The position numbers and the translations under genes are program-made. Positions 16,710 to 25,675 of a stretch of 64,000 bases of DNA are shown piece after piece. The stretch lies in the NCBI GenBank assembly GCA_946407015.1, contig CAMJML010000005.1, forward strand, positions 1 through 64,000, read 5' to 3'. This stretch comes from an uncultured Selenomonadales bacterium (GTDB lineage Bacteria > Bacillota > Negativicutes > DSM-1736 > Dendrosporobacteraceae). Every line of letters begins with the position of its first letter. Position 1 is the first letter of the stretch. Under the pieces are notes generated by a model. It saw only the letters and a program-made list of their open reading frames with translations. It made no database searches and had not been told where the DNA came from.

Positions 16710-17771
16710 ATGTATAAATTAGGCTTGAATTCCTTCTTTGAACAAGAAGCTAAACTATATAAAGAGTTACACCTCGCCAGAGTGTCGGTCCAACATAAAG
16801 ATTTTTTTATGGTTATCACTGCAAATGGTGAGATTCGTGCAGAAGCAGCTGGTAAACTACAATTTTACGGTAAAGACAATCAAGATTATCCTACCGTAGG
16901 AGATTGGGTAATGGTAGATCGTACCGATAACACGAGTGGTAATGCTATCATTCATCATCGCCTAAAACGTAAAAGCACGTTGCTGCGTAAAAGTGCAGGT
17001 AAGTCCCGGGACAGCCAAATTATAGCTGCTAACATTGATATCGTTTTCATATGCATGTCGCTAAATAACGATTTTAATTTGCGACGACTTGAAAGATACT
17101 TGTTAATTGTATGGGATAGTGGGGCTTGCCCTGTCGTTGTTCTAACGAAATCGGATCTTTGTGATGATCTATCAGTGAAACTAGCTGAGGTTTATTCTGT
17201 AGCTATCGGAGTTGACGTATTAGTGACTTCAATGCATGCAGACAGCTATGCCGAGATCAGCAAATACCTTTCAGATGGTACCACCGTAGCGTTTATAGGT
17301 TCATCTGGGGTCGGGAAATCTACACTGATCAATCGACTTGTTGGAAAGGAATCACTTGTCACCAGAGAAATTAGAGCGGACGACAAAGGAAGGCATACAA
17401 CAACTCATCGTCAATTACTGTTAGTTTCTAGCGGTGGAGTCGTTATTGATACCCCTGGGATGCGAGAATTGCAGCTTGAAAATGCCGATCTTTCCAGGTC
17501 ATTTTCAGACATTGAAGAATTGGCGAAACGCTGCCGTTTTAGTGATTGTGCGCATACAAGTGAGCCAGGATGTGCAGTTACCGAAGCAATTAATAGTGGA
17601 AAGCTTTCAGCCGAACGACTTCAAAGCTATATAAAACTACAGAACGAAATGTCGTATGAGGGTTTGAACTCTCGCCAGCTTGAACAGGAAAAAATCAACA
17701 GAATGTTCAAGGAGGTTGGCGGTAAGAAACAGGCAAGAAACTTAGTTAAGTCTAAACAAAAGTTCAGATAG
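16710..17771 (+). CDS. rsgA: RsgA-family ribosome small-subunit-dependent GTPase
   Basis: 353 aa. Circularly permuted GTPase: OB-fold-like N-terminus, VVLTKSDL (NKxD-type G4), then GSSGVGKSTLINRL (G1), HTTTHRQ (G2), DTPGMRE (G3), and the zinc knuckle CRFSDCAHTSEPGC (Cys and His spaced as in RsgA). RsgA helps 30S maturation. Being inside an excisable element, it is probably a second copy, with the housekeeping rsgA elsewhere; that is an inference. GGGAGG at 16696-16701 is 8 nt from ATG and may be controlled by the leader upstream. Confidence 0.85.
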   Translation: MYKLGLNSFFEQEAKLYKELHLARVSVQHKDFFMVITANGEIRAEAAGKLQFYGKDNQDYPTVGDWVMVDRTDNTSGNAIIHHRLKRKSTLLRKSAGKSRDSQIIAANIDIVFICMSLNNDFNLRRLERYLLIVWDSGACPVVVLTKSDLCDDLSVKLAEVYSVAIGVDVLVTSMHADSYAEISKYLSDGTTVAFIGSSGVGKSTLINRLVGKESLVTREIRADDKGRHTTTHRQLLLVSSGGVVIDTPGMRELQLENADLSRSFSDIEELAKRCRFSDCAHTSEPGCAVTEAINSGKLSAERLQSYIKLQNEMSYEGLNSRQLEQEKINRMFKEVGGKKQARNLVKSKQKFR

Positions 17772-17779
17772 AATAACCC

Positions 17780-17810
17780 AATAAGCCCCGTTAGGGGCTT
17801 ATTTCATTTT
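17780..17810 (+). terminator. Terminator of the rsgA-like gene
   Basis: AATAAGCCCC-GTTA-GGGGCTTATT followed by TCATTTT. Confidence 0.85.
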
Positions 17811-17912
17811 CCATACAAAGGACGTTTTAGGAAAAAGCAGAAGGAATATTATACAAAGTATAGAAACTTTGGGTAAAATGGTTTTAGGTGATGTGAAGCG
17901 GAGGGGGTTTTT

Positions 17913-18275
17913 ATGAGGCCACGTAAGGTGGTTGAAAAATGGGTCGAAACTTTTAATAATGCAGATGTTGATGAATTAATTAACTACTATAGCGATTCGG
18001 CAACTAATTATCAAGTGCCGAATAAACCGATTGAAGGTAGACAAGCAATAGCAGATATGTTCAGAAAAGAGTTTGCTCAGGCTAAGATGGTTTGCATAGT
18101 TGAAAACATTTTTGAAGATGGAGAATGGGCAATTTTAGAATGGAAAGATCCTCTCGGACTAAGGGGATGCGGCTTCTTTCACATAATCGATGGAAAAATC
18201 ATCTACCAAAGAGGTTACTGGGATAAGTTATCGTTTTTAAAACAACATGGACTTCCAATTTCTAACGAGTATTAA
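17913..18275 (+). CDS. SnoaL-like / NTF2-fold protein
   Basis: 120 aa; ATG 17913 after GGAGGGGG. The pattern VEKWVETFNNADVDELINYY ... IEGRQAIADMF ... GFFHIIDGKIIYQRGYWD is that of SnoaL-like nuclear transport factor 2 fold proteins. These bind small hydrophobic molecules or act as isomerases or hydrolases; the substrate cannot be told. It is in its own small transcription unit, upstream of two genes for exported proteins. Confidence 0.75.
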   Translation: MRPRKVVEKWVETFNNADVDELINYYSDSATNYQVPNKPIEGRQAIADMFRKEFAQAKMVCIVENIFEDGEWAILEWKDPLGLRGCGFFHIIDGKIIYQRGYWDKLSFLKQHGLPISNEY

Positions 18276-18325
18276 GAATTAATCAAGCACCAGATGGTAA
18301 TTTAAAGGCAAAAGGAGTGATGAGT

Positions 18326-18820
18326 TTGAAAAAAATCGCACTCATTTTATTTTTCATGATGTTGCTAACAATGGGTGTGGCTAGTGCGGAAATTCGGCAC
18401 GAAGAAGATACAGCTGCAAATAAGACAACCATACGTAGCGATAATTATGTATCAGAATCTGTGGATTTCATATCTCTATTTAAAACCGTAACATCTAATT
18501 CTGCTCAATATAAAATTGTGGCTGAGAAACGGACAATAAAAGATTTTGCATTTACAAAAACCTTTATTGAATTACAGATCGATGAAAATCCTGTACATAT
18601 GCTTGAGGTTGGGGAGGTTACAACAACGTCCACTATATCTTCAGTTTTATTTTGGTTTTCAGTTGAGGCACCAGTACCGCAAGAAATCATCAATGAATTA
18701 AAAGCTGCCAAGAAAGTAACATTAAGATTCCAACGAGTTGATGATTATTCACCGGTGGTAATTCTACCCGACAATATCCTGGCTGAATGGAAAGAAGTAC
18801 TTGCTTTTGAAAAACAATAG
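18326..18820 (+). CDS. Hypothetical secreted protein
   Basis: AAGGAG at 18312-18317 fits the TTG at 18326 (8 nt) better than the ATG at 18320 (2 nt). The product starts MKKIALILFFMMLLTMGVASA, a classic signal peptide with an AxA-like site. The 144-residue mature part is mixed alpha/beta with no motif I know. It ends 19 bp before the next gene, so both are likely co-transcribed. Confidence 0.6.
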   Translation: MKKIALILFFMMLLTMGVASAEIRHEEDTAANKTTIRSDNYVSESVDFISLFKTVTSNSAQYKIVAEKRTIKDFAFTKTFIELQIDENPVHMLEVGEVTTTSTISSVLFWFSVEAPVPQEIINELKAAKKVTLRFQRVDDYSPVVILPDNILAEWKEVLAFEKQ

Positions 18821-18839
18821 ATATTAGGAGGGTGTTTAA

Positions 18840-19418
18840 ATGATTTCTCAGGTGCAATTAACTAAGAAAAAGATTATTATAATCTCGTCTATTATTTTAA
18901 TATTTGCAGTATTTACGGGTGTTTTCACAGCCATATTTTTAAATCAAAATAATGTCAAAATTGATACATCACCTGAGAAAATAATGTTTGATAGGCTCGA
19001 TTCTTTATATAGAAATCAGAATTATAGCGAAGCCAAGAAAGTGTTACAAGAAATGAATAGCAAATATCCAAATAGCGATCTTGTAAAAAAGGCAAATAGT
19101 ATGTTTAATAATTTAGATGAACTTATTAAGAAAGACGAGCTAGAAAAGCCAGAGAGGGACGCAAAAGCTCAAAAGGCTGCGGAGGAACATCGCCAATGGA
19201 TGAAGCAAGAAGCAGAAGCCGCAAAAAAGCTTCAGCAAGAGCGTGAAAATAGCATTTATATTGGAGATAATAGAGAGAAGGTTTTAAAAGTATTTGGAAA
19301 TCCAGATACAATAAATCGCACTGTTACTAAAAACCTAGTTCATGAGCAGTGGGTATATGGGCGTACTTATATCTACTTAGAGAATGACCGGGTAACTAGT
19401 TGGCAAGACAGTCAATAA
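18840..19418 (+). CDS. Membrane-anchored protein with BamE-like C-terminal domain
   Basis: 192 aa; GGAGGG precedes ATG 18840. One N-terminal membrane helix (about 13-34), then TPR-like helices (LDSLYRNQNYSEAKKVLQEM), a charged coiled-coil linker, and a C-terminal domain YIGDNREKVLKVFGNPD ... EQWVYG ... YLENDRVTSW, the pattern of the small SmpA/BamE-like fold. The domain should be outside the membrane. Function unknown; followed by a terminator. Confidence 0.6.
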   Translation: MISQVQLTKKKIIIISSIILIFAVFTGVFTAIFLNQNNVKIDTSPEKIMFDRLDSLYRNQNYSEAKKVLQEMNSKYPNSDLVKKANSMFNNLDELIKKDELEKPERDAKAQKAAEEHRQWMKQEAEAAKKLQQERENSIYIGDNREKVLKVFGNPDTINRTVTKNLVHEQWVYGRTYIYLENDRVTSWQDSQ

Positions 19419-19452
19419 CCAACACTCCAAAGTAGAGTCAATATTAAAAGAA

Positions 19453-19480
19453 GATCGTCCTTATGGGGCGATTTTTTCTT
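19453..19480 (+). terminator. Terminator after the 18.3-19.4 kb pair
   Basis: ATCGTCC-TTAT-GGGGCGAT (one G-U pair) followed by TTTTTTCTT. Confidence 0.75.
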
Positions 19481-19552
19481 ATACTCAGAGAGTAATTGAC
19501 GCAAATCGGAAATAAATGGTACATTATAGCAAAAAGGAGTATTGCCGAGGGG

Positions 19553-19885
19553 GTGAATACCATAACTGCAATAGCTAAAACACCAGAGCCACCTTATTAT
19601 GCGGTAATCTTTACTTCGGTGAGAACTGAAGATGGCAATGGCTATGAAAAGATGTCCGATGAAATGGTGAAGATAGGTTTTAATCAACCAGGCTTTTTGG
19701 GAGCCGAAAGTGTTAGAGATGAGAAGGGTGTAGGTATCACTGTTTCTTATTGGGATTCATTAGCAGCTATCGAAAACTGGAAGAATCACCCTCGGCATCT
19801 TGAGGCACAGAGATTAGGGCAGGAAATGTGGTACAAGAGTTTTGCAACTAGAGTTTGCAAGGTTGAAAGGCTTGGATTATTTTAA
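19553..19885 (+). CDS. Antibiotic biosynthesis monooxygenase (ABM)-family protein
   Basis: About 110 aa from GTG 19553; AAGGAG at 19534-19539 is 13 nt away, so the start is not certain. The core YYAVIFTSVRT ... GYEKMSDEMVKIGFNQPGFLG ... VSYWDSLAAIENWKNH is the dimeric alpha/beta-barrel ABM fold, close to small proteins found singly in Firmicutes. Likely a small cytoplasmic oxygenase or stress protein; the substrate is unknown. Confidence 0.7.
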   Translation: MNTITAIAKTPEPPYYAVIFTSVRTEDGNGYEKMSDEMVKIGFNQPGFLGAESVRDEKGVGITVSYWDSLAAIENWKNHPRHLEAQRLGQEMWYKSFATRVCKVERLGLF

Positions 19886-19918
19886 ATCTATATAAGTACG
19901 AAAATGGAGGAGTGTAAC

Positions 19919-20962
19919 TTGTCGACAACTTTGAGCTCGTACTGTAAAGAAAAAAAGAAAAGCTCTAACATTTTATTTTTGTTATTTTTGGCATTTGTAC
20001 TTACTGTGTGTGTTAATGTCGGTAGTGTCTCGGCAAATACAGATGATTCCGATAAGCTGTACGTTATCAAAAAGGATGGTAAATACGGATATATTGATGA
20101 GAACAGTAATCTTGTTATAAAACCAGCTTTTCTGCAAGCAAAGGAGTTTGCTGAAGGGGTGGCTCCTGTCAAACTTCAAGAGGGCGTTTGGGCGATCATT
20201 GATACAAAAGGGAAAATAGTTGGTGCATGGAAAAATGTTGATGAAATTAATGCTTTTTCAGAGGGGCTAGCTGTAGTGAGGAAAGGCGCAAAATATGGCT
20301 ATATTGGTAAAAATCAACTAGTAACTCCGCTTAAGTTTGACGATGCCAATGATTTTTCTGAAGGGTTGGCGGTTGTTGCAATACGTGAAGGTAATACAAT
20401 CATGGAAAAACTACATAATATCAAATATGGCTATATCGATAAGTCTGGAGAGGTAGTTATTGATTGTCAATTCAAATCAGCCGGGAATTTCAAGGAGGGA
20501 GTAGCTCCCGTAGCGACAATGGATTTAAAATGGGGATACATTGATAAGACTGGCCAATATGTGATTGAACCAAAATATTTTACTGCCCGGGAGTTTTCCG
20601 AAGGGCTTGCACCGGTTACTGTGACTTTCGGGAAAAGCGGCTTTATTAATCATGAGGGTAACTTTGTCATTCCTCCCCAATACAGCTGGACATATAGTTT
20701 TTCAGATGGCCTTGCCCGGGTAAAAGTTGGAGAAAAAATTCAAGTCAATCCTTTCAAAGTGATTGATGGGGGCAAATATGGCTTTATTGACAAGTCAGGA
20801 AAAATGGTTATTTCTCCAGAATTTAAGTATGTTGATGATTTTAAAAATGGTCTTGCGAGAATTTATAATCAGAGCCCAGGCTTTGGCGAAGATAAGTATC
20901 AGGGTATCGGCTTTGGTTATATTGACAAAAACGGCAGTGTTAGATGGCAATTATCCGAGTAA
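19919..20962 (+). CDS. Secreted WG-repeat (KWG) protein
   Basis: GGAGGAG at 19906-19912 points to TTG 19919, 6 nt downstream, rather than to the ATG at 19904, which overlaps it. A signal peptide (SNILFLLFLAFVLTVCVNVG) is followed by seven or more repeats of the type kYGYIDksGkvVI.P.f..a..FseGlApV (WG beta repeats), running to the C-terminus. These proteins are extracytoplasmic; the ligand is unknown. It is one of several single-gene units in this half of the element. Confidence 0.8.
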   Translation: MSTTLSSYCKEKKKSSNILFLLFLAFVLTVCVNVGSVSANTDDSDKLYVIKKDGKYGYIDENSNLVIKPAFLQAKEFAEGVAPVKLQEGVWAIIDTKGKIVGAWKNVDEINAFSEGLAVVRKGAKYGYIGKNQLVTPLKFDDANDFSEGLAVVAIREGNTIMEKLHNIKYGYIDKSGEVVIDCQFKSAGNFKEGVAPVATMDLKWGYIDKTGQYVIEPKYFTAREFSEGLAPVTVTFGKSGFINHEGNFVIPPQYSWTYSFSDGLARVKVGEKIQVNPFKVIDGGKYGFIDKSGKMVISPEFKYVDDFKNGLARIYNQSPGFGEDKYQGIGFGYIDKNGSVRWQLSE

Positions 20963-21079
20963 AAGCATGACGCCATATTATCATATAGGATGGCCGGAGC
21001 ATTTGCGTCATGGTTATCATATAATCATGTCTGAAGCATGATGTCGGCATAATAGAACTGCAAATTGAGGTAATCAATT

Positions 21080-21406
21080 ATGGATGATTCACTCTTTTTT
21101 AGGATTGCGGAGCAGAAAATACAAGAAGCTATTGAACAAGGTGAACTTGATAATTTGTCCGGAAAAGGAAAACCACTAATCTTTAATGATTCTCATATAC
21201 CGCCAGAACTTCGTGCTTCATATAAAATATTGAAAAATAATGGCGTGCTTCCGGCTGAGATGGAGTTAAAGCGGGAAATTGCATCAATAGAAAGTCTTCT
21301 TAATGTCTGCTTGAGCGAAGACCAAAAGAAGACTTTGCGTAAACAGCTTAACGACAAACAGGTACGGCTTGGTATCCTTATGGATAAAATAAAACGCCGG
21401 AAGTGA
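21080..21406 (+). CDS. DUF1992 (DnaJ-homologue subfamily C member 28-like) protein
   Basis: 108 aa starting MDDSLFFRIAEQKIQEAIEQ followed by GELDNLSGKGKPL, which is the DUF1992 signature. It lacks any J domain, as usual for the bacterial form. The function is unknown. It is in the plus direction, facing the GNAT gene, with a shared bidirectional terminator between. Confidence 0.8.
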   Translation: MDDSLFFRIAEQKIQEAIEQGELDNLSGKGKPLIFNDSHIPPELRASYKILKNNGVLPAEMELKREIASIESLLNVCLSEDQKKTLRKQLNDKQVRLGILMDKIKRRK

Positions 21407-21493
21407 AATGTTCTTAGTAGATGCTCTCAAAACAGTAACGGAGTGAGTATACAAAAATTTAGTTTACTGAAAACACATACAGCACAAAGTAAA

Positions 21494-21513
21494 AAAGCCC
21501 CGAGTGGGGCTTT
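21494..21513. terminator. Bidirectional terminator
   Basis: AAAGCCCC-GAGT-GGGGCTTT, with an A-run on the left (T-run on the minus strand), serving the convergent DUF1992 and GNAT genes. Confidence 0.75.
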
Positions 21514-21548
21514 GCTCATTTATATGCCTTGCTTCATTTTAAAGGATT

Positions 21549-22040
21549 TCAAAAATAGTCTGGCAATCTATCTACATCAACCTTTATCAGCTCGTTCCAT
21601 ACCGAATCATTGCAATACGCCATACAAATACTTTTCTCGCATTTTTGCAGATACTTAGGCAGTATTCGAAACCCGAATTTCTCATAATATGATGGATTTA
21701 TATCGGAGAATAGAAAAATAATCGAATTATCATTAGATACTAGATCTATGCATTTTTTTATAAGCTCAATGCCGTATCCTTTACCCCTATGATCTTTAGA
21801 AGTCAGTATGGACCCTAGGCCGTAGACGTTATGTTCATTAATGCTTTTTAATCGCAATAAAACTGTCGAACTGACAACTTGGCCGTCTTCCTCGATTACA
21901 TATCTTGTACCTATCTCATCATCTTTACTGTTATCAATGCAATATTGCTCGAATGTTCTATTTTTACTCCATTCTTTATATCCTTCCTGAAAAAGACAAG
22001 GTATTTCTTCTTTAGCGGCTTGGCGGAATAGCATTGTCAT
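21549..22040 (-). CDS. GNAT-family N-acetyltransferase
   Basis: 163 aa. GNAT pattern: FRQAAKEEIPCLFQEGYKEW at the N-terminus, central strand YVIEEDGQVVSSTVLLRL, acetyl-CoA loop SKDHRGKGYGIELIKKCI (R-G-x-G-Y/G), and FLFSDINPSYYEKFGF, typical of the last core strands. The substrate cannot be told. It is transcribed alone on the minus strand. Confidence 0.8.
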   Translation of the reverse strand: MTMLFRQAAKEEIPCLFQEGYKEWSKNRTFEQYCIDNSKDDEIGTRYVIEEDGQVVSSTVLLRLKSINEHNVYGLGSILTSKDHRGKGYGIELIKKCIDLVSNDNSIIFLFSDINPSYYEKFGFRILPKYLQKCEKSICMAYCNDSVWNELIKVDVDRLPDYF

Positions 22041-22173
22041 TTTCTCCTATCTTTGATAAATTTCTAAGTAATTTTAATGTTAGGTGGAAGGAACCTTGTT
22101 GGCGGATCGAAAATGTTTAATAGGGAATTTTAATTATAGTAAACCTACAAAGCGTTAAAAGGGAGATACAACT

Positions 22174-22803
22174 ATGACGGAATTCTGGGAAGCGAGTTTT
22201 ATAGAAAAAGAGGCAATGTGGGGATTTGAGCCTGCTGACTCTGCAATTTTAACAAAGGATTTTTTCTTAGAAAAGAAAGTGGCGGATATACTGATACCGG
22301 GTATTGGATATGGTAGAAATGCAAAGGTATTTATTGATCATGGGATTCATGTAACGGGGATTGAAATTTCAAAAACGGCGATTAGTTTAGCAAGACAAAA
22401 TGGGCTTGATAGTTGTATCCACCATGGATCAGTTACAGATATGCCTTTTGATAACAAACTTTATGACGGTATATTTTGTTATGCTTTGATTCACTTATTG
22501 GATAGTTCCGAGAGAAAAAAGTTCATTGAAGATTGCTACAATCAATTAAAACCAAACGGATATATGGTTTTTGTAGCAGTTTCAAAGAAGGCTCCTATGT
22601 TTGGTCAAGGCCAACAGTTAGGCAAAGATCAATTCGAGATTATGGAGGGAGTAAGAATGTTCTTCTATGACGCTGAATCAATAGAACGAGAATTTGGGGA
22701 ATATGGATTAGTGGATTTCTTGGAATTTGATGAAGCGCATAAGAACATGAAAAATAAGCCTCCGCTGAAATTCACAATTATAAAATGCCAAAAGGAAATG
22801 TGA
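22174..22803 (+). CDS. SAM-dependent class I methyltransferase
   Basis: 209 aa; AAGGGAG before ATG 22174. Motif I is ILIPGIGYGRNAKVFIDHG (GxGxG-like), followed by VTGIEISKTAI (acidic ribose-binding Glu), GSVTDMPF and GIFCYALIHLL. The overall layout is like the TPMT/TehB-type small-molecule methyltransferases. The substrate is unknown; monocistronic. Confidence 0.8.
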   Translation: MTEFWEASFIEKEAMWGFEPADSAILTKDFFLEKKVADILIPGIGYGRNAKVFIDHGIHVTGIEISKTAISLARQNGLDSCIHHGSVTDMPFDNKLYDGIFCYALIHLLDSSERKKFIEDCYNQLKPNGYMVFVAVSKKAPMFGQGQQLGKDQFEIMEGVRMFFYDAESIEREFGEYGLVDFLEFDEAHKNMKNKPPLKFTIIKCQKEM

Positions 22804-22901
22804 AAAGCTGTGTGTTTATAACTCCTTAATGCGAATATCTCATTTTGGCCACACAATTCATCGCTCAATTGGCTTAAATACACTTGGCTTAGCCATAACA
22901 T

Positions 22902-22962
22902 AGGCTGCTAATTTACAGCTAATCCTTGAGCAAAGCAAGATTAGGACTGTTTCGTTAGCAGC
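22902..22962. repeat. 61-bp near-perfect hairpin
   Basis: GGCTGCTAA ... TTAGCAGCC (9-bp perfect ends), then CAG/CTG, CTAAT/ATTAG and CTTG/CAAG, with a 7-nt loop. No T-tract follows, so it is not a normal terminator. It lies in the 294-bp gap between convergent genes, which otherwise shows nothing. It may be a structured RNA or a small palindromic repeat. Confidence 0.55.
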
Positions 22963-23097
22963 CATTATTGATATACCCGCTTTCGGATCGGTTAGATTAA
23001 TTCAAAAAAATTAACTTTGTATATTGTTGCAAGTATCATTTTGTCACCCAAATTATCCCCGATGATTGCCTTATTCATTTAGAACAGGGACGAGGTG

Positions 23098-24147
23098 TTA
23101 TGGTAGTTTATCAGCCAATTTCAACTCGGATCCATCAGCAAATTTAATATAATTTAAGCTAAGCTCAGTAATAGCTTGATCTTCAGTAATTGCAAAAAGT
23201 TGTTTATCAGATGGAATAAATGGATTAATCCTTTTTTGCCATTCTACAGTGATAATTTGACCAGATTTAATTGGGCCAGTAGCCTGAGAAGGCTGACTCA
23301 AAAGCGTTTTCCCGTCTTTTGATTTTACAGTTAATAATCCTCTTATTTCCTGAACATCTTTCTGTGCAAGGAAGTTTAATTTGATGTAGTAGTTTATTGC
23401 TTGGGAATAAGCAGATAGGTTGGTTTTCGATGTACTAATACCTTCGACTTTGATAGCGCTATTAATTTCATTAATTATAGGTTTATTGAGTTCTGCCAGC
23501 TTTGCTTTTTCTGCTTCATCAATTTTGCTTATAAAGTCGTTTAAGTTATTGAATTCTGCTACTTGCCAATAGCCATCCAAATCTCTCATTTTTAATTCTA
23601 AAATAGCATCTAAATTTAGTTTAGAGTAGAAAAATTTAATACCAACGATTGCAATTTTACCGTCTTTATTAACATATTCAACGCCTTTGAATTCCGGAGA
23701 ACCACTACTAGTTTTATAAATGTTATTTATTGAAAAGTCTGGAGCATTGGCATTATCCTTAGGGGTAGTTTCAACCGTTCCCTTTTCTACATACGAACGA
23801 ATTTGATCTTTAGCCATCGCAACCAATTGTGGCTTTAACATTTGGATAAATCCTTTTGCAAAATTACTTATAGACTCATCCTTGACTTCATTTTTATTGT
23901 TTATTTTTGAATCGATAAGCTGATCAATGGCACGAGAAGTAACGCTTTCTATATCAACGTGTTTCTCAAATGTTTGTAAATCATGTTTGGCGATAGATTC
24001 TTGGATGATTTTTAATGAATATTGCGGAGAATGAATCCAATACCAATAGCCAATAGACCCGATTACAACAAGAACGATAAGACCGATAAATAATAGGCTC
24101 TTTTTATTTTTAAATAGTGTTGCATTGCTTACAGAATTTGTCTCCAT
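23098..24147 (-). CDS. Membrane-anchored DUF2939-like protein
   Basis: 349 aa. One N-terminal membrane helix (about 15-33, LLFIGLIVLVVIGSIGYWYW), then SPQYSLKIIQESIAKHDLQT and VDIESVTSRAIDQL, which match the start of DUF2939 domains; the rest of the exported part is mixed alpha/beta. Function unknown. ATG 24147 lies after an A-rich region with GAGGAG; monocistronic. Confidence 0.65.
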   Translation of the reverse strand: METNSVSNATLFKNKKSLLFIGLIVLVVIGSIGYWYWIHSPQYSLKIIQESIAKHDLQTFEKHVDIESVTSRAIDQLIDSKINNKNEVKDESISNFAKGFIQMLKPQLVAMAKDQIRSYVEKGTVETTPKDNANAPDFSINNIYKTSSGSPEFKGVEYVNKDGKIAIVGIKFFYSKLNLDAILELKMRDLDGYWQVAEFNNLNDFISKIDEAEKAKLAELNKPIINEINSAIKVEGISTSKTNLSAYSQAINYYIKLNFLAQKDVQEIRGLLTVKSKDGKTLLSQPSQATGPIKSGQIITVEWQKRINPFIPSDKQLFAITEDQAITELSLNYIKFADGSELKLADKLP

Positions 24148-24340
24148 GAAAACAACTCCTCATTTATAATTAATACATCTACTATATGTTTATTACTTTC
24201 AATTAAAATAAGGTGATTTCCTGCGGTTTTAAATCCAATCTTTGTTTATTTTGGCAAAAATTGAAGTTTTAAGTAGAATTGGAATTGTTCATTTGATAGT
24301 TAACAAATACAGAAAAACCGTATTATATTGATGGCATTCA

Positions 24341-24387
24341 AAATGGCCTCAATCCTAGTTTGAAATAAGGATTAAGGCCATTTTTCT
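24341..24387. terminator. Bidirectional terminator-like hairpin
   Basis: AAATGGCCT..ATCCT ... AGGAT..AGGCCATTT followed by T-rich sequence on the plus strand and ATTTTG on the minus strand; probably ends the nitroreductase transcript on the minus strand. Confidence 0.65.
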
Positions 24388-24436
24388 TGCAACAAGTCTT
24401 CATTTTACTATTTTTAATACTTACCTTTCATGCAGA

Positions 24437-25015
24437 TTAAAAGACACGAATTACATCTTTGCGCGGGGCAGCAGGATTAGGTGGATTTAAGCTATAACCC
24501 ATAACCACTGAACCATATATAATATGATCCTGCGGGATATCCAATTCGTTCAGCAGTTCCCTTACTTGAGGCAAATGTGTAAGCCCGGGAAGCTGATTTA
24601 GCCAACACGAGCCAATGCCAAGTGAATGTGCTGCCAGCATCATATTGCCAATGGCTAGAGCGCAATCTGGCATAGAATTCCCGTTATCTTTTAAATTGGA
24701 GACGATGATATAAGTCGGAGCGTAATAAAGGAAATTGGCATTTTTATCGTTAGCCTTTTCAATTAGACTTACTATATAGGGATGCGTTTCTGCAACGATT
24801 GGAATGGAGAGGAGCGTCTGGCGAAGTGTTTCGTTGACTTTCTCCATAATGGCTGGATTTTGAATTGCTGTAAACTTCCAGTTTTGCAGCCCCATGCCGT
24901 TTGGTGCATAACTTCCTGCTAGTAGGATGGTGTCTAAGTCTTCTTTGGGAATTTGCTCTTTTTTAAATGCCCGTACACTTCTTATAGTCAAGATATTTTG
25001 TAATACAGGATTCAT
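24437..25015 (-). CDS. Nitroreductase-family flavoprotein
   Basis: 192 aa from the ATG at 25015, which has GGAGGA 7 nt upstream; a longer start at 25027 overlaps that site. Nitroreductase fold: N-terminal TIRSVRAFKKEQIP (FMN-binding Arg-Ser-x-Arg), APNGMGLQNWKFTAI, and the C-terminal GIGSCWLNQLPGL with MGYSLNPPNPAAPRKDVIRV. NAD(P)H-dependent reduction of nitro or quinone compounds is expected. Single gene, minus strand. Confidence 0.85.
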   Translation of the reverse strand: MNPVLQNILTIRSVRAFKKEQIPKEDLDTILLAGSYAPNGMGLQNWKFTAIQNPAIMEKVNETLRQTLLSIPIVAETHPYIVSLIEKANDKNANFLYYAPTYIIVSNLKDNGNSMPDCALAIGNMMLAAHSLGIGSCWLNQLPGLTHLPQVRELLNELDIPQDHIIYGSVVMGYSLNPPNPAAPRKDVIRVF

Positions 25016-25265
25016 AGTTTCCTCCATTGTTTAGATAGGATTTTCTAATATAAGCCTGGATTTAGTATCCCTAGAACTGAACTATCTGATGCCAATAATC
25101 ATTGCATTGTAATAGCGAATAAAGGCATCAATTCCATGGATAATCAGGACTTGAGGTCCTTTGCTTCCAAGGAGTTAGGGACTAAGTGTAGAAATATATG
25201 GATAGAATTATTGTGGTCAATTGTAATAACAAATAAATACTAAATAAATGAGGGAGCGTGCAAAA

Positions 25266-25646
25266 ATGAGCATTTTTACCTATCATCATACAGGCATTCC
25301 TACGACTGAGCCCAAAGAAGGGGAGCGATATAGCCCTACAGTCAAAATGTACACAACGGCCGGCCATAATCCATTTCGCATTCAGTGGCATCGATTCGAA
25401 GAAGGCTGTCCTTTGCATCCCCTTATTCAGTCGGTACCACATGTTGCATTTAAAGTAGATAATCTCGACCAGATAATTGCAGGACAGACTATTCTTATGG
25501 AGCCGTACTGCCCATTTGATGGTTATCGTGTAGCGATGATTGAAGTGGAAGGAGCACCAGTGGAGCTTATTGAAACCAGCCTTAGTGAAAAAGAAATTTG
25601 GTGTGATTCGTTACATAAAAACTCAGTGTTGTATCCTGATAAATAA
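25266..25646 (+). CDS. VOC-superfamily (glyoxalase-like) protein
   Basis: GAGGGA at 25250-25255 serves ATG 25266 (126 aa); the ATG at 25248 overlaps the site. FTYHHTGIPTTEPKEGERYSP, PHVAFKVDNLDQII and VAMIEVEGAPVELIE fit the paired beta-alpha-beta-beta-beta units of VOC proteins with potential metal ligands (His, Glu). Substrate unknown. The next gene follows after 29 bp, likely in the same transcript. Confidence 0.7.
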   Translation: MSIFTYHHTGIPTTEPKEGERYSPTVKMYTTAGHNPFRIQWHRFEEGCPLHPLIQSVPHVAFKVDNLDQIIAGQTILMEPYCPFDGYRVAMIEVEGAPVELIETSLSEKEIWCDSLHKNSVLYPDK

Positions 25647-25675
25647 TTCATTAACCATTAATAAGGAGTGGCATT

